64,000 bases of DNA from CAVTHW01 sp963734625 (GCA_963734625.1 CAVTHW010000002.1:62001-126000); one strand, 5' to 3'; counted from the stretch's first letter, positions 40,247-49,647 are shown. Notes: generated from the sequence alone by a model not told the origin. Numbers and translations: made by a program.

Positions 40247-41383
40247 ATGCGAACGACCGCCACGGCAGTGTTCTTGTCCGCTTCCGCTCTGCTGATCTAC
40301 ATCCTGGCGGGCTATCCCCTGCTGCTGGGCTGGATGGCGCGCCGGTTTGGCAGGGCGATTCGCAAGCAGGATGAGCGCCGCACCACCTCGATTCTTATCG
40401 CTGTACACAACGGAGCGGACTTCCTGGCCGCCAAACTGGAGTCAGTATTGAACCTCAATTATCCGCGCGAGTTGATGGAAGTCCTGGTGCTCTCAGACGG
40501 GTCGACCGACGACACCGAGCGGATCGCGCGGCGCTACGAAAAGCGAGGCGTGAAATTGCTCTGCCTGCCCCGGCGCGGCAAGGCCGCGGCGATCAACGAG
40601 GGAGTGGCGCGGAGCGGCGGCGAAATTATAGTGCTTACGGATGTCCGGCAGGAACTCGAACCCGAAAGCGTAAGCCGCCTGGTGGCATGCTTCGCCGATC
40701 CAGCCGTCGGCGTGGTGAGCGGCGCGCTGCATATCCGGCGCGGCTCGCGGATGGAGGAACGTTCAGTCTCTCTCTACTGGCGTTATGAACGCTGGATTCG
40801 GACACAGTTGAGCCGGGTGGATTCGATCTTCGGCGCAACCGGCGCGTTGTATGCCATTCGGCGGGAACTGGCAGTACCTATACCGCAGGACACCCTGGTT
40901 GACGATATGTACCTGCCTTTGGCCGCTTTCTTCCGCGGTTATCGGCTGATCCTGGAGGAAACCGCGCGGGCGATCGACTTCCCCGCGCGGGTCAAGGCCG
41001 AGTTCGGCCGCAAGGTCAGAACCCTGGCTGGCAACTTTCAGCTCCTGCGGCGGTATCCGGCTCTTCTCAGTTTCCGCAACCGGATGCTGTTCCACTTTGT
41101 GTCATACAAGTTCGCACGGCTGGCGCTGCCCTATCTCGTCATCCTGTTGCTTGCCTCGAGTTTCGGACTGCCGGCGCCGTGGGCCTCGATCGCGGTCGGG
41201 TCTCAGGTTCTGTTTTATTCGCTGGCCGCCATAGACATCTGGATCCCAGAAGCGGCCGCAGTCAAGCGCCTTACCTCACCCGCGCGCGCGTTCGTCGTAA
41301 TGATGGCAGCAGCCGTCTGCGCCCCGGTTGTATTCTTCATGTCACCCCAGCGGTTGTGGAAGCCGACTGAGGTGGAGCCTTGA
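40247..41383 (+). CDS. Glycosyltransferase family 2, membrane-anchored
   Basis: 378 residues. One N-terminal helix (FLSASALLIYILAGYPLLL), a GT-A domain (TSILIAVHNGADFLAAKLESV, VLVLSDGSTDDTERIA, a DV-R metal-site variant in IVLTDVRQ, and acceptor-site VDDMYLPL), then three to four C-terminal helices. This is the layout of processive polysaccharide synthases, although the QxxRW motif is not evident. ATG 40247 follows a TTG. Product unknown; probably surface polysaccharide. Confidence 0.87.
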   Translation: MRTTATAVFLSASALLIYILAGYPLLLGWMARRFGRAIRKQDERRTTSILIAVHNGADFLAAKLESVLNLNYPRELMEVLVLSDGSTDDTERIARRYEKRGVKLLCLPRRGKAAAINEGVARSGGEIIVLTDVRQELEPESVSRLVACFADPAVGVVSGALHIRRGSRMEERSVSLYWRYERWIRTQLSRVDSIFGATGALYAIRRELAVPIPQDTLVDDMYLPLAAFFRGYRLILEETARAIDFPARVKAEFGRKVRTLAGNFQLLRRYPALLSFRNRMLFHFVSYKFARLALPYLVILLLASSFGLPAPWASIAVGSQVLFYSLAAIDIWIPEAAAVKRLTSPARAFVVMMAAAVCAPVVFFMSPQRLWKPTEVEP

Positions 41384-41421
41384 TGCCCGCTCCGCCCGGC
41401 CGCCCATTACAGGACGCGCGC

Positions 41422-41772
41422 CTAGTTCTTGCCGTTCCCGTGTCCGTTCGTATCCTGCCAAGCATAGCCGCTGCGAAGCACGGTCTGAATGTGGGTGGCT
41501 TCATCCGGGCCCAGCTTACGGCGCAGCCGCTGGATGTGAACGTCCAATGTGCGCGTCCGGGTGCCGTCCCGGTACCCCCAAACGGTCTCCAGAAGGTAGC
41601 TGCGCGAAAGGCAACTGCCCGCGTTTCTCCTCAGAAGCGCCAACAACTGCCCTTCCTTCCTGGTCAGCCGTATCGGCGCGCTTGGGACCTGCTCCGTAGA
41701 CCCCGGCATTCCCAGAGCCGGGGGTTGAAAAGCTTGAGCCAACATAACACCCCCCTGAAGAGTTGGATTCAT
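41422..41772 (-). CDS. Orphan winged-helix (OmpR/PhoB-type) DNA-binding protein
   Basis: 116 residues. Only the effector domain of response regulators is present: LTRKEGQLLALLRRNAG, LLETVWGYRDGTRTRTLDVHIQRLRRKLG, VLRSGYAW. No receiver domain precedes it; the first 35 residues are low-complexity. Starts are possible at ATG 41772 or at ATG 41745, which has GGGGGG upstream. It would bind DNA constitutively or be controlled by other means. Confidence 0.8.
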   Translation of the reverse strand: MNPTLQGGVMLAQAFQPPALGMPGSTEQVPSAPIRLTRKEGQLLALLRRNAGSCLSRSYLLETVWGYRDGTRTRTLDVHIQRLRRKLGPDEATHIQTVLRSGYAWQDTNGHGNGKN

Positions 41773-41818
41773 CACCCCCCCAGGGAGTTGCGGGGTTTAG
41801 CCGGATTGCCCGTATGTG

Positions 41819-42391
41819 CTACATTCCTGGCGGAATCTTGTCAGGGATGATCCACAGGTAGACGTTTCGCCCCTCGACCCGCCGGGTCTGGTTGGGAGCC
41901 CAGTCCCCCATGTCGTGCATGTTGGAAACTATCCGCGTGCCCGGCTTCAGATCTCTGAGCAGCTTCGGACGCAGCTTAAGATTCAACGCGGGCCACAGAA
42001 ACAGCGTCACTACGCTGGCGTCCCCAATCTTGGCCGTAAAGAGGTCGTCCTCCCGGAAAGTGGCCATATTCGCCAAGCCGGCCTTCTTCGCGTTGGCGTT
42101 CGACTCGGCAATCCGTTGCGGGTCGATATCGATCCCGACCCCGCGCGCGCCGTACTCGCGCACGGCGGTGATGACCACGCGGCCGTCGCCGCAGCCCAGG
42201 TCGTAAACGATGTCGCCTTTCTTGACCCCCGCCATCTCCATCATGGCCTTGATGGCGGCGTCGGAGGACGGCTCCCAGTGGACATCCGGCTGGCGTTTTG
42301 GAGCAGCACTCTGGGCGCAAGCAACTCCGCCAGCCAGGAAGACGCCGGCAAACAGGGACAAAAACGTTCGTCTAAGAATCACGCGCTTCAC
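41819..42391 (-). CDS. Exported SAM-dependent methyltransferase-like protein
   Basis: 190 residues. The N-terminus is a signal peptide (RTFLSLFAGVFLAGGVACAQ), possibly a lipobox. The body is a class I methyltransferase fold with motif I VYDLGCGDGRVVI, acidic loop GIDIDPQR and a later strand SVVTLFLWPALN. SAM is cytosolic, so an exported copy is puzzling: either the leader is an anchor that stays inside or the domain binds something else. The substrate is unknown. Confidence 0.82.
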   Translation of the reverse strand: MKRVILRRTFLSLFAGVFLAGGVACAQSAAPKRQPDVHWEPSSDAAIKAMMEMAGVKKGDIVYDLGCGDGRVVITAVREYGARGVGIDIDPQRIAESNANAKKAGLANMATFREDDLFTAKIGDASVVTLFLWPALNLKLRPKLLRDLKPGTRIVSNMHDMGDWAPNQTRRVEGRNVYLWIIPDKIPPGM

Positions 42392-42428
42392 CTCTCGGCT
42401 ATTTTAGCGGGAATTTGGGCCTCGCAAC

Positions 42429-42833
42429 CTATTGCGCGGCCGGCGCCGGCGCCGGAGCGGGCGCTACAGCCGGGGGCGCGGTGAGTGGCTCTCTGTCGCC
42501 GCGGTGGCAGGTATAGCAGGTCACGTGCGTCTTGCCGTCCGGAAACTTCGTGTTGGTCTCGCGCACGAGCGTAATCATCTTCCGCGCCATGTCCTTCTGC
42601 GGCTTCTCGTCGCTGGCGAAATTGCCCTGCACGTGACAGAACTCGCACTGGACTCCTAGCGCGGACCGGAAGCTCCGCATCAAAGGTCGTACCTCATCGG
42701 GCTGCAACAGTTTCAGGTTCTCGGGTGGGCGTTGCTGCATCCCCGAGGGCGGCCCTCCGCGTGGCGGGCCCTCCGGCGGCTGTTGGGCGGCAGCGGCAAC
42801 GGCCAGGAACAATAGAATGGAGAGCGCTCGCAC
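42429..42833 (-). CDS. Dihaem c-type cytochrome, reaction-centre-cytochrome-like
   Basis: 134 residues from GTG. Signal peptide ALSILLFLAVAAAAQQ, a proline/glycine-rich linker, then two CxxCH haem sites: CEFCH and CYTCH. The sequence around them (ALGVQCEFCHVQGNF, VTCYTCHRGDREP) resembles the photosynthetic reaction-centre cytochrome subunit family, widespread in non-phototrophic Acidobacteria. It would carry electrons in the periplasm. The start lies 17 bases inside the divergent hflX frame. Confidence 0.85.
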   Translation of the reverse strand: MRALSILLFLAVAAAAQQPPEGPPRGGPPSGMQQRPPENLKLLQPDEVRPLMRSFRSALGVQCEFCHVQGNFASDEKPQKDMARKMITLVRETNTKFPDGKTHVTCYTCHRGDREPLTAPPAVAPAPAPAPAAQ

Positions 42834-44214
42834 CTTTTCTCCTCTGAGCTCGAAATTGAGTGTTGCTGGTGGGACGGGAGATCGATCAGAATTGTTACTG
42901 GGTGGGCTTAAGGATTTGTCTGAACGCGCTCTATTGGTAGGGGTCGAGTTTACGAGCCGGCGGCGCTCCAAGGCGCAGGCGCCGGGGGTCGATGCCGGCG
43001 CGGCGGTCGAGGAGTCGCTGGCCGAACTGGCGGCGCTGGCGGACACGGCCGGTGCGGCGGTGGTTGAACAGGTCATCCAGGCGCGGCCGGGGCCTGAGGC
43101 CGCAACGCTCATCGGCGCGGGCAAGGTGGAAGAACTGGCGGGCCTGGTAGCCGGTTTGCCGGCCGACGTTGTCATCTTCGATCACGACTTGACACCAACC
43201 CAGCAAAGAAACCTGGAAAGCGCGCTCGCCTGCAAGATACTGGATCGCACCCAACTGATTCTGGACATTTTCGCCCGGCGCGCGCGGACCAGGGAAGGAC
43301 AACTTCAGGTCGAGCTGGCCCAACTGAACTACCTTCTGCCGCGCCTCACCGGCCACGGCGTCGAAATGAGCCGGCTGGGGGGCGGTATCGGAACCAGGGG
43401 CCCGGGCGAGACGCAACTGGAGACCGACCGGCGCCGCATTTTCCGCCGGATCCGCGGGATCAAGGAAGCCCTGGAGCGAGTGCGCGGGCACCGGGAGGTT
43501 CAGCGCAAGCAACGGCAGGCCGTGCCGCTGGCGACCGTGGCATTGGTGGGCTACACCAACGCCGGCAAGTCGACCCTGTTCAACCGGCTTACGGGCGCCG
43601 AGGTGCTGGCCGACGCCCGGCTGTTCGCCACGCTGGACCCGACCATCCGGGCCCTGACCCTCCCCGCCGGCAGGCGCGTTCTGCTGAGCGACACCGTGGG
43701 GTTCATCCGAAACCTCCCGACCCTGCTGATTCAGGCCTTTCGCGCGACTTTGGAAGAGGTCACTGAAGCGGCTTTGCTGCTGCACGTGGTGGATGCCTCC
43801 TCGGCGCACGCCCCGGAGCATGTGGCTCAGGTGCAGAAGGTGCTGGCCGAGTTGGGAAGCGAGCGGACTCCCCAATTGCTGGTGCTGAACAAAGCGGACC
43901 TGGTGGAGGGCGGGAGCCTCGATGCGGAAGCGCTGCACAACCGCATTAGCGGCGCTCCCGGCCGCGCCGTGGCCGTCTCCGCGAAGAGCGGTCAAGGCGT
44001 CGACGGGCTCGTGGAGGCCATCGCGGATGCCCTGCCGGCCGAAGCCTTCCTGCGCGTCCGGTTCCGCTTCCCCGCCGGGGAAGGATTCGGACTCCACCTT
44101 CTGCACGAGCTGGGCCGGGTATCGGAGACGCGCTACGAAGGAGAGTATTGCCTGGTCGAGGCCGACGTTTCCGAGCCGTTGAAGCGGCGCCTGTCGGAAT
44201 ACGTGGTGGACTGA
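42817..44214 (+). CDS. hflX: Ribosome-associated GTPase HflX
   Basis: Up to 465 residues. The N-terminal HflX domain contains the glycine-rich LTGHGVEMSRLGGGIGTRGPGETQLETDRR. The G domain carries G1 GYTNAGKST, G3 DTVGF and G4 NKAD, and a C-terminal region follows. HflX splits stalled ribosomes after stress. ATG 42817 would overlap the divergent cytochrome start; TTG 42856 is an alternative that avoids this and still keeps the conserved N-terminal domain. Confidence 0.92.
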   Translation: MESARTFSPLSSKLSVAGGTGDRSELLLGGLKDLSERALLVGVEFTSRRRSKAQAPGVDAGAAVEESLAELAALADTAGAAVVEQVIQARPGPEAATLIGAGKVEELAGLVAGLPADVVIFDHDLTPTQQRNLESALACKILDRTQLILDIFARRARTREGQLQVELAQLNYLLPRLTGHGVEMSRLGGGIGTRGPGETQLETDRRRIFRRIRGIKEALERVRGHREVQRKQRQAVPLATVALVGYTNAGKSTLFNRLTGAEVLADARLFATLDPTIRALTLPAGRRVLLSDTVGFIRNLPTLLIQAFRATLEEVTEAALLLHVVDASSAHAPEHVAQVQKVLAELGSERTPQLLVLNKADLVEGGSLDAEALHNRISGAPGRAVAVSAKSGQGVDGLVEAIADALPAEAFLRVRFRFPAGEGFGLHLLHELGRVSETRYEGEYCLVEADVSEPLKRRLSEYVVD

Positions 44215-44228
44215 GTGGCGCGGCGGGG

Positions 44229-45302
44229 TCACTCCGCTTCGACGATCGCCAGTTCCTCCTGCTCGATGACGAAACGCACCCCAATCAGGATCAGGGCCTG
44301 CGCCAGAAGGCCCAGCAGCGCCGAGAATTGCTCCTGGTAGAAGCTGAATACCTGAGTGAAGAGGATCGACACCAGGAGCGAGCGCTCGAACATCTCGAAG
44401 GCGCGCAATCTCGATCCACGAAGGCGAATCACTCCCAGCAGCGTGAATATCGCGGCCAGAAGCGAGGAGGCCAGTTGCATGCCGTCCACGAAGGTCAGAT
44501 CCTGAATCCGCTCGGCTACGTGCGCGAACAGCCCGATGCGCGCAATCCGCACCCAGCCCAGGCCGAAGAAAAATACCAGCACGATGGCGTAAACCAGGCT
44601 CATTGCGAGTTGGGCCACGAAGAGCACGGTGATGGCCGCCGTGAATCCGCGCAGCCGGGCGGTCTTGCGGTAAAGTTCCCGCAGCGAGGACTTACTGCGG
44701 ATGAATAATCCGGGCCTGGAGCGCGGGATCAGCACGGCCCTGCCGATCATGTCGCGGACCGCGGGAACCAGCGGGTGCGCGGGATCGCTGCGGCTCAAAT
44801 ACAGCAGCGCGAGATCCCGGTCCTCCTCGTCCATCCCGTGCAGGGCCAATTCCTCCATCTGCCGCAGCGCATTGACCAGATACTCCTGGCGGGAGTATTC
44901 CGGCCGCGTCCGGATGGCGTGGATTGCGAGCGCGGTCAGCACGAAGGTGACGTAGATCAGAGCGACGGACGGCGCGTAGAAGTAGTTATTGTCGGCGCTG
45001 ACGAACTTCCCCACCTCGTCGATAAAGGCCCCGAATCCAAGCCCGCCCAGGGCCGCAGCCAGGCGATGCGCGGTCTTGCTCAAGAAAGTGAGCAGGATAA
45101 TGACCGCCGCCAGCATCAGCAACCCGCCCCACAGCATATGCGCGATATGCAGCCGGCCGTGGGCGAGCTTGGGATATCCAGCGAGTTCGAGGAAGATGCG
45201 GATTCCCAGAACGGAGACAATCGCCGTCACCAGGAAGATCTCGAGGTAAGGCCAGGCGTCGAGGTTGCGGATGAAGTAGTGCCGCGTCTTCTTCGTGGGC
45301 AT
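44229..45302 (-). CDS. Multi-span membrane protein of unknown function
   Basis: About 357 residues from ATG 45302 (MPTKKTRHYFIRNLDAWPYLEIFLV). Helices are predicted near residues 20-40, 53-75, 100-120, 220-255, 280-300 and 320-345. A soluble loop of about 90 residues lies between (YLVNALRQMEELALHGMDEEDRDLALLYL). The HIAHMLWGGLLML segment holds conserved-looking histidines. I do not recognise the family. It is divergent from the phosphatase gene with 25 bases between starts. Confidence 0.75.
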   Translation of the reverse strand: MPTKKTRHYFIRNLDAWPYLEIFLVTAIVSVLGIRIFLELAGYPKLAHGRLHIAHMLWGGLLMLAAVIILLTFLSKTAHRLAAALGGLGFGAFIDEVGKFVSADNNYFYAPSVALIYVTFVLTALAIHAIRTRPEYSRQEYLVNALRQMEELALHGMDEEDRDLALLYLSRSDPAHPLVPAVRDMIGRAVLIPRSRPGLFIRSKSSLRELYRKTARLRGFTAAITVLFVAQLAMSLVYAIVLVFFFGLGWVRIARIGLFAHVAERIQDLTFVDGMQLASSLLAAIFTLLGVIRLRGSRLRAFEMFERSLLVSILFTQVFSFYQEQFSALLGLLAQALILIGVRFVIEQEELAIVEAE

Positions 45303-45327
45303 GCCCGCTACTGTAGAATACATCGGA

Positions 45328-46413
45328 ATGAGCAACTTTGATGCGAAGCTTTGCCGGTGCGCCGTGGCGCCCGTGCAAGCAGCGACTCTGACGCTTCTCC
45401 TCGCGATCCGGCTGGCGGGCGCCGGCGCAATAAGCCAGGCCGCTTGCGAGCAGACTGGTGCCAACTCCTACCGCATCTCGTTCGAGGGCGAACCGGCAAA
45501 CGGCGACATTGCGATCTATGCCAGCTCTCGCGCGGATCGGATCGACACGCAAACTCCGCTGTTGAATACGCGTAAGAGTCCGGTGGAAGTGACGGTCCCG
45601 GGAACCGGCCGCGTTTACTTCCACCTGAAGCCGCCGTCGGGACCGGCCCGCGTGGTTTCGGTGCGGCGGCTGCCACTGGAAGGCGCACCCAACTTCCGCG
45701 ACTTGGGAGGGTATCGCACCGCCGACGGGCGGCACGTCAAGTGGGGGCTGGTGTATCGGACCGGCAAGTTCGACAAGCTCACGGAGAAGGATTACCAGTA
45801 CCTGGCGGGCCTCAGGATAGAAATGGTTTGCGATTACCGCATGGATTGGGAGCGGCAGCAGGCTCCGACGAAATGGCCGGGAGTCCCCCGCCCGACGTTT
45901 CTGGTGAATTCGATCGACTCCTACACCCGGCCAGCCGCCCCAGCCGGCAGCTCTCCATCGGGCTCCCCGTCGGCGAATTACTGGTGGCTGGATGGCGCGC
46001 TGCCGCAGTTCGCGCTCACCTTTCGACACCTCGCGGTGGGAAGTCTTCCCATGATCTTCCACTGTACGGCCGGGAAGGATCGCACGGGCGTCATGGCCGC
46101 CTTGTTGCTGGGCGCGCTCGGCGTGCCCCGCGAAACGATCATGGCGGACTATCTGCTAACCAACACGTACCTCGTGCCGGACAGCAAGATTCCTGAACTT
46201 GCGGCGGCCATTCAGAAACGCCAGAACCTGGCTGCCCCGCCGGACCCGGACACAGTGCGAGCTATGTCGGGCGGCGTGAACCCGCGCTCCATGCAAGCTA
46301 TGTTTCAGATGATTGACGGGAAATACAAGTCGGTCGACGTCTACTTGCGCGACGTAGTGAAGGTCACACCCGCCGACCTGGCGGCGATCCGGATCCGGCT
46401 GCTGGAACCGTGA
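45328..46413 (+). CDS. Exported tyrosine phosphatase (Y_phosphatase3/LipA-like)
   Basis: 361 residues from ATG 45328. A hydrophobic export segment (AATLTLLLAIRLAGAGAISQA) precedes a beta-rich N-terminal region. The phosphatase domain starts GAPNFRDLGGYRTADGRHVKWG and has the P-loop HCTAGKDRTG (HCx5R), with the lysine in the loop typical of lipid- or tyrosine-phosphatases of the LipA group. Outside the cytoplasm it would dephosphorylate phosphotyrosine or phosphoinositide. Confidence 0.88.
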   Translation: MSNFDAKLCRCAVAPVQAATLTLLLAIRLAGAGAISQAACEQTGANSYRISFEGEPANGDIAIYASSRADRIDTQTPLLNTRKSPVEVTVPGTGRVYFHLKPPSGPARVVSVRRLPLEGAPNFRDLGGYRTADGRHVKWGLVYRTGKFDKLTEKDYQYLAGLRIEMVCDYRMDWERQQAPTKWPGVPRPTFLVNSIDSYTRPAAPAGSSPSGSPSANYWWLDGALPQFALTFRHLAVGSLPMIFHCTAGKDRTGVMAALLLGALGVPRETIMADYLLTNTYLVPDSKIPELAAAIQKRQNLAAPPDPDTVRAMSGGVNPRSMQAMFQMIDGKYKSVDVYLRDVVKVTPADLAAIRIRLLEP

Positions 46414-46512
46414 GCCCGTCCAGTGGGTCAGTTTCCGGGTTGCGCTGAAGGCGCCTGCAGCGGGCGGTTCGATGTACAATTTATCTTGGCTGGGAGGCCA
46501 AATCGAAACCCT

Positions 46513-47346
46513 ATGTCCAAGTATTCACGACGCGATGTGTTTAGGTATGCCGCCGGCACGCTCGGCGCTCTAGCGGCCGCGCCCAGGCTGTTCAGCGCCG
46601 CCCGCAAGAAACTCCCCATTGGGGTCCAGCTCTACTCGGTGCGCCAGACGATCGGGAACGACATCCCGGGCACCATCGCGACAATCAAGAAGCTGGGCTA
46701 CGACGGGGTCGAATTCGCCGGCTACTATAACAAGTCCGCCAAGGAGTGGCGCCAGTTGCTGGATGACAACGGGCTGAAGTGCTGCGGCACGCACATCGGC
46801 CTGAATACCATGATCGGCGACCAGCTCAAGGCCACCATCGAGTTCAACCAAATTCTCGGCACGCCGTTTCTGGTTGTCCCGAGTCTGTCGTCGAAGACGC
46901 TTGAGGGTTGGGCCAAGTACGCGGACCAAATGAACCAGGTCGCCGCGCAACTTAAGCCGGTGGGCATGGCGGTCGGCTATCACACCCACACTGCTGAATT
47001 CGTGCCCATCGAGGGCCAGCTTCCCATGGATTACTTCTTCGACCGGACCGGCAAGGATGTCGTCATGCAGTTGGACATCGGCCATTGCGTCCATGCCAAG
47101 GCCGATCCGGTGGCCTATTTGAAGAAGTACGCCGGCCGCGCCCGCACCGTGCACGTCAAGGACTGGTCCTTCACGAAGAAGGAGTACTCGATCGGCGACG
47201 GCGAAGTGCCGTGGACGCCGGTTCTCGATGCCCTGGCTACAGTGGCCGGCACCGAGTGGTACACCATCGAAGAGGAAACCGGCGCCTTTCCGGGCACGCT
47301 CGGCATCGAGAAGAGCATCCAGGGGCTGAGGAAGCTGCTGGCGTAA
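46513..47346 (+). CDS. TAT-exported sugar isomerase/epimerase-like TIM barrel
   Basis: 277 residues from ATG 46513. Twin-arginine signal SRRDVFRYAAGTLGALAAAP. The rest is the xylose-isomerase-like TIM barrel: IGVQLYSVRQTIGNDIPGTI, GYDGVEFAGYY, VGYHTHTAEF and MQLDIGHCVHAKADP, with metal ligands typical of the fold (E, D, H). Exported members of this family are common in Acidobacteria and Bacteroidetes. Substrate unknown, probably a sugar or inositol derivative. Confidence 0.87.
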   Translation: MSKYSRRDVFRYAAGTLGALAAAPRLFSAARKKLPIGVQLYSVRQTIGNDIPGTIATIKKLGYDGVEFAGYYNKSAKEWRQLLDDNGLKCCGTHIGLNTMIGDQLKATIEFNQILGTPFLVVPSLSSKTLEGWAKYADQMNQVAAQLKPVGMAVGYHTHTAEFVPIEGQLPMDYFFDRTGKDVVMQLDIGHCVHAKADPVAYLKKYAGRARTVHVKDWSFTKKEYSIGDGEVPWTPVLDALATVAGTEWYTIEEETGAFPGTLGIEKSIQGLRKLLA

Positions 47347-47357
47347 GCAGGACGGCT

Positions 47358-49214
47358 TCAGCCGCCGAACGCCCGTACCACCTGGTTCGCCACAAACGCT
47401 CCCGCGTAGGCCAGGCTGCCCATGTAGAGGAATTGGAGCAGCGGCCACTTCCAGCTGCCGGTCTCGCGGCGGACCACCGCCAGGGTCGACGTGCACTGCA
47501 TGGCGAAGGCGAAGAAGATCAGCAGGGCCACCGCCCCGCCCAGGCTCAGATCGCGGCGGATGGCGGCCTGCAGGCCGGCCGATGACGCGTTGCCCTCCAT
47601 GCCGTAGATCGCGCCGAGCGTGCTCACGATCACTTCGCGCGCCGCGAGCGAGCTGACCAGGCCCACGCCGATCTTCCAGTTGAAGCCCAGCGGCCGGATC
47701 ACGGGCTCCACGGCGTGCCCAATGTTCCCCGCCAGGCTGTTCTCAATCCGAGGCGTGTGGCCGTTGACCAGCGGAAGGTGGGCCAGTCCCCACAGCACCA
47801 CGGACGCCAGCAGAATAATCGTGCCCGCGCGCCAGAGAAATACCTTCGCCCGATCCAGAAGCCGCAGGCCGAGCGATTGGAAGGTTGGCCAGCGGTACGG
47901 GGGCATCTCCAGAACGAACGGCGTTCGCTCGCTCTTCAGCACCGAGGACTTCAGCAGCCACGCCGTGCCGAAGGCCGCCAGAAAGCCCAAGGCGTAAAGG
48001 CCCAACAGCGCCGCCGCCCGCGTCCCCAGCAGGGGCCCGAGCACGGGGCGCTCCGGGAGAAAGGCCGCAATGATGAACGTGTACACCGGAAGACGCGCCG
48101 AGCAGGTCATGAAGGGCGCGATCAGAATGGTGGCGAAGCGATCGCGCTTATTCTCGATGGTGCGGGTGGCCAGGATTCCGGGAACCGTGCAGGCGTAGGA
48201 CGAGAGCAGCGGAATGAAGGACTTCCCCTGGAGACCGACCCGTGACATGGTCCGGTCGGCAATCAACGCCGCGCGGGCCAGATAGCCCGAGTCCTCAAGA
48301 ATGCCGATGAACAGGAACAGAAACAGGATCTGCGGCAGGAAGACCACCACCGAGCCCACCCCGCCCCACACGCCTTCCACCAGCAGCGAGCGAGCGACGC
48401 CGTTCGAGATGCTCGTCCCCAACCACCCTCCCGAGGCAGCCACCAGCCAACGCAGTCCGTCCATCAAGGGCCGCGCTCCGGCGAACATCGCCTGAAACAC
48501 CGCCACCACCACCGCCGCGAAGATCATCGGGCCAACGATAGGATGCAGAAAGACGCCGTCCAGCCGGCGGGTCCAGAGCGGAGGAGCCGGCGGGAGGTGA
48601 GATGCTCGCTGGGCGACCCGCCCCGCCCACTGCCGACACAGCGGCACATCATGGCACACAGGCAATTCAATCGGCGCGGGGGCGGCCATGGCCCCCGAAA
48701 GGAACTCGAGAATGGTTTCCACTCCCTCGTCCTTGACCGCGCTGATAAGCGCGACCGGCGCGCCGAGCTGCCGGGAGAGCGCCTCAACGTCAACCACTCC
48801 GCCGCGATTTCTCAAGTCGTCGGCGAAGTTGAGAACGACCAGGGTCGGGATCCTCAGCGCCAGCACCGGCGCCGCCAGCGCCAGGTGCCGCGCCAGACTC
48901 GTTGGGTCCAGAATCAGCAGAACGGCGTCCGGCCGGCCGAGACCGTCTAGCCGCCCCAAAAGGGCATCGTGGGTGACTTGCTCATCCTCGGATTGCGGGA
49001 ACAGGCTGTAAACCCCTGGCAAATCAACCAGTTGTATCTCGTAGCCGTCGGGCAACCTCAATTCGCCGACGTGCTTTTCCACCGTGATTCCGGGGTAATT
49101 GGCGACCTTCTGACGGAGTCCCGTCAAACGATTGAAGAGGGTGGATTTTCCAGAATTGGGAGGTCCGACAATGGCTACTGTGCGCGCGCGCACGCAGCCC
49201 TCACAACCGCGCAT
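47358..49214 (-). CDS. feoB: Ferrous iron transporter FeoB
   Basis: 618 residues from ATG 49214. The N-terminal G domain has G1 GPPNSGKST, switch region YPGITVEK, G3 DLPGVYS and G4 NFAD. The membrane part has the repeated Gate/nucleoside-recognition helices (LPQILFLFLFIGILEDSGYLARAAL; SYACTVPGILATR). It is shorter than the usual 750 residues and lacks a long C-terminal extension, but the fold looks complete. The ATG shares one base with the feoA stop (TGATG). Confidence 0.95.
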   Translation of the reverse strand: MRGCEGCVRARTVAIVGPPNSGKSTLFNRLTGLRQKVANYPGITVEKHVGELRLPDGYEIQLVDLPGVYSLFPQSEDEQVTHDALLGRLDGLGRPDAVLLILDPTSLARHLALAAPVLALRIPTLVVLNFADDLRNRGGVVDVEALSRQLGAPVALISAVKDEGVETILEFLSGAMAAPAPIELPVCHDVPLCRQWAGRVAQRASHLPPAPPLWTRRLDGVFLHPIVGPMIFAAVVVAVFQAMFAGARPLMDGLRWLVAASGGWLGTSISNGVARSLLVEGVWGGVGSVVVFLPQILFLFLFIGILEDSGYLARAALIADRTMSRVGLQGKSFIPLLSSYACTVPGILATRTIENKRDRFATILIAPFMTCSARLPVYTFIIAAFLPERPVLGPLLGTRAAALLGLYALGFLAAFGTAWLLKSSVLKSERTPFVLEMPPYRWPTFQSLGLRLLDRAKVFLWRAGTIILLASVVLWGLAHLPLVNGHTPRIENSLAGNIGHAVEPVIRPLGFNWKIGVGLVSSLAAREVIVSTLGAIYGMEGNASSAGLQAAIRRDLSLGGAVALLIFFAFAMQCTSTLAVVRRETGSWKWPLLQFLYMGSLAYAGAFVANQVVRAFGG

Positions 49215-49504
49215 CAGTCTCCCCAGGCGGCGGAAACTGCGGTGCGCAACCGCATGCAAGCGGCTGTTTCCAGGCGCAGGGCTACCTCGGAGCCGTCAAC
49301 TCGAAAGACGCGCGGATCGCCGCCCGGCGCGCTACGCGCGGCGGTCACGGCCGCCCCAGGCAGAAAGCCAAGTTCCATCAACCGTCGGCGGAGCCGTTCG
49401 GGAAGGTTGATGCTCTCCAGAACGCCCTGCTCGCCCTCGCGCAGATCCGACAAGGTCGGGGCTTGGCGGCGATTGGTCCGTCCCTTTTCCTTATTGACAC
49501 TCAT
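49214..49504 (-). CDS. feoA: FeoA iron-transport accessory protein
   Basis: 96 residues from ATG 49504. SH3-like FeoA domain: TLSDLREGEQGVLESI, RLMELGFLPGAAV and a C-terminal strand with VALRLETA. It regulates or assists FeoB and is translated immediately before it. Longer in-frame starts exist upstream but lie before the promoter. Confidence 0.9.
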   Translation of the reverse strand: MSVNKEKGRTNRRQAPTLSDLREGEQGVLESINLPERLRRRLMELGFLPGAAVTAARSAPGGDPRVFRVDGSEVALRLETAACMRLRTAVSAAWGD

Positions 49505-49519
49505 TTGCAATACGATATA

Positions 49520-49548
49520 AGTATCCCTTAATCCGTGCTGCCTGTCAA
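49520..49548 (-). promoter_or_regulatory. feoAB promoter
   Basis: TTGACA, exactly 17 bases, GATACT on the minus strand. The expected start point leaves only about ten bases before the feoA ATG, so the mRNA is nearly leaderless and no Shine-Dalgarno is seen. An ATAC/GTAT dyad overlaps the -10 (49510-49524) and might bind an iron regulator. Confidence 0.6.
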
Positions 49549-49647
49549 GGGTACGTGGATAGGGCACTCCACTACCCAGTTGCAAGTGCAGAAAGTACGC
49601 CCTTTCCCTCCAGCCTCGCGTATGATCGAGGAGGGACTCCCCCAAGC

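Noticed and set aside
42931..44232. A 433-codon minus-strand frame opposite hflX
   Set aside because: Shadow of a clear HflX gene; composition unlike a folded protein.
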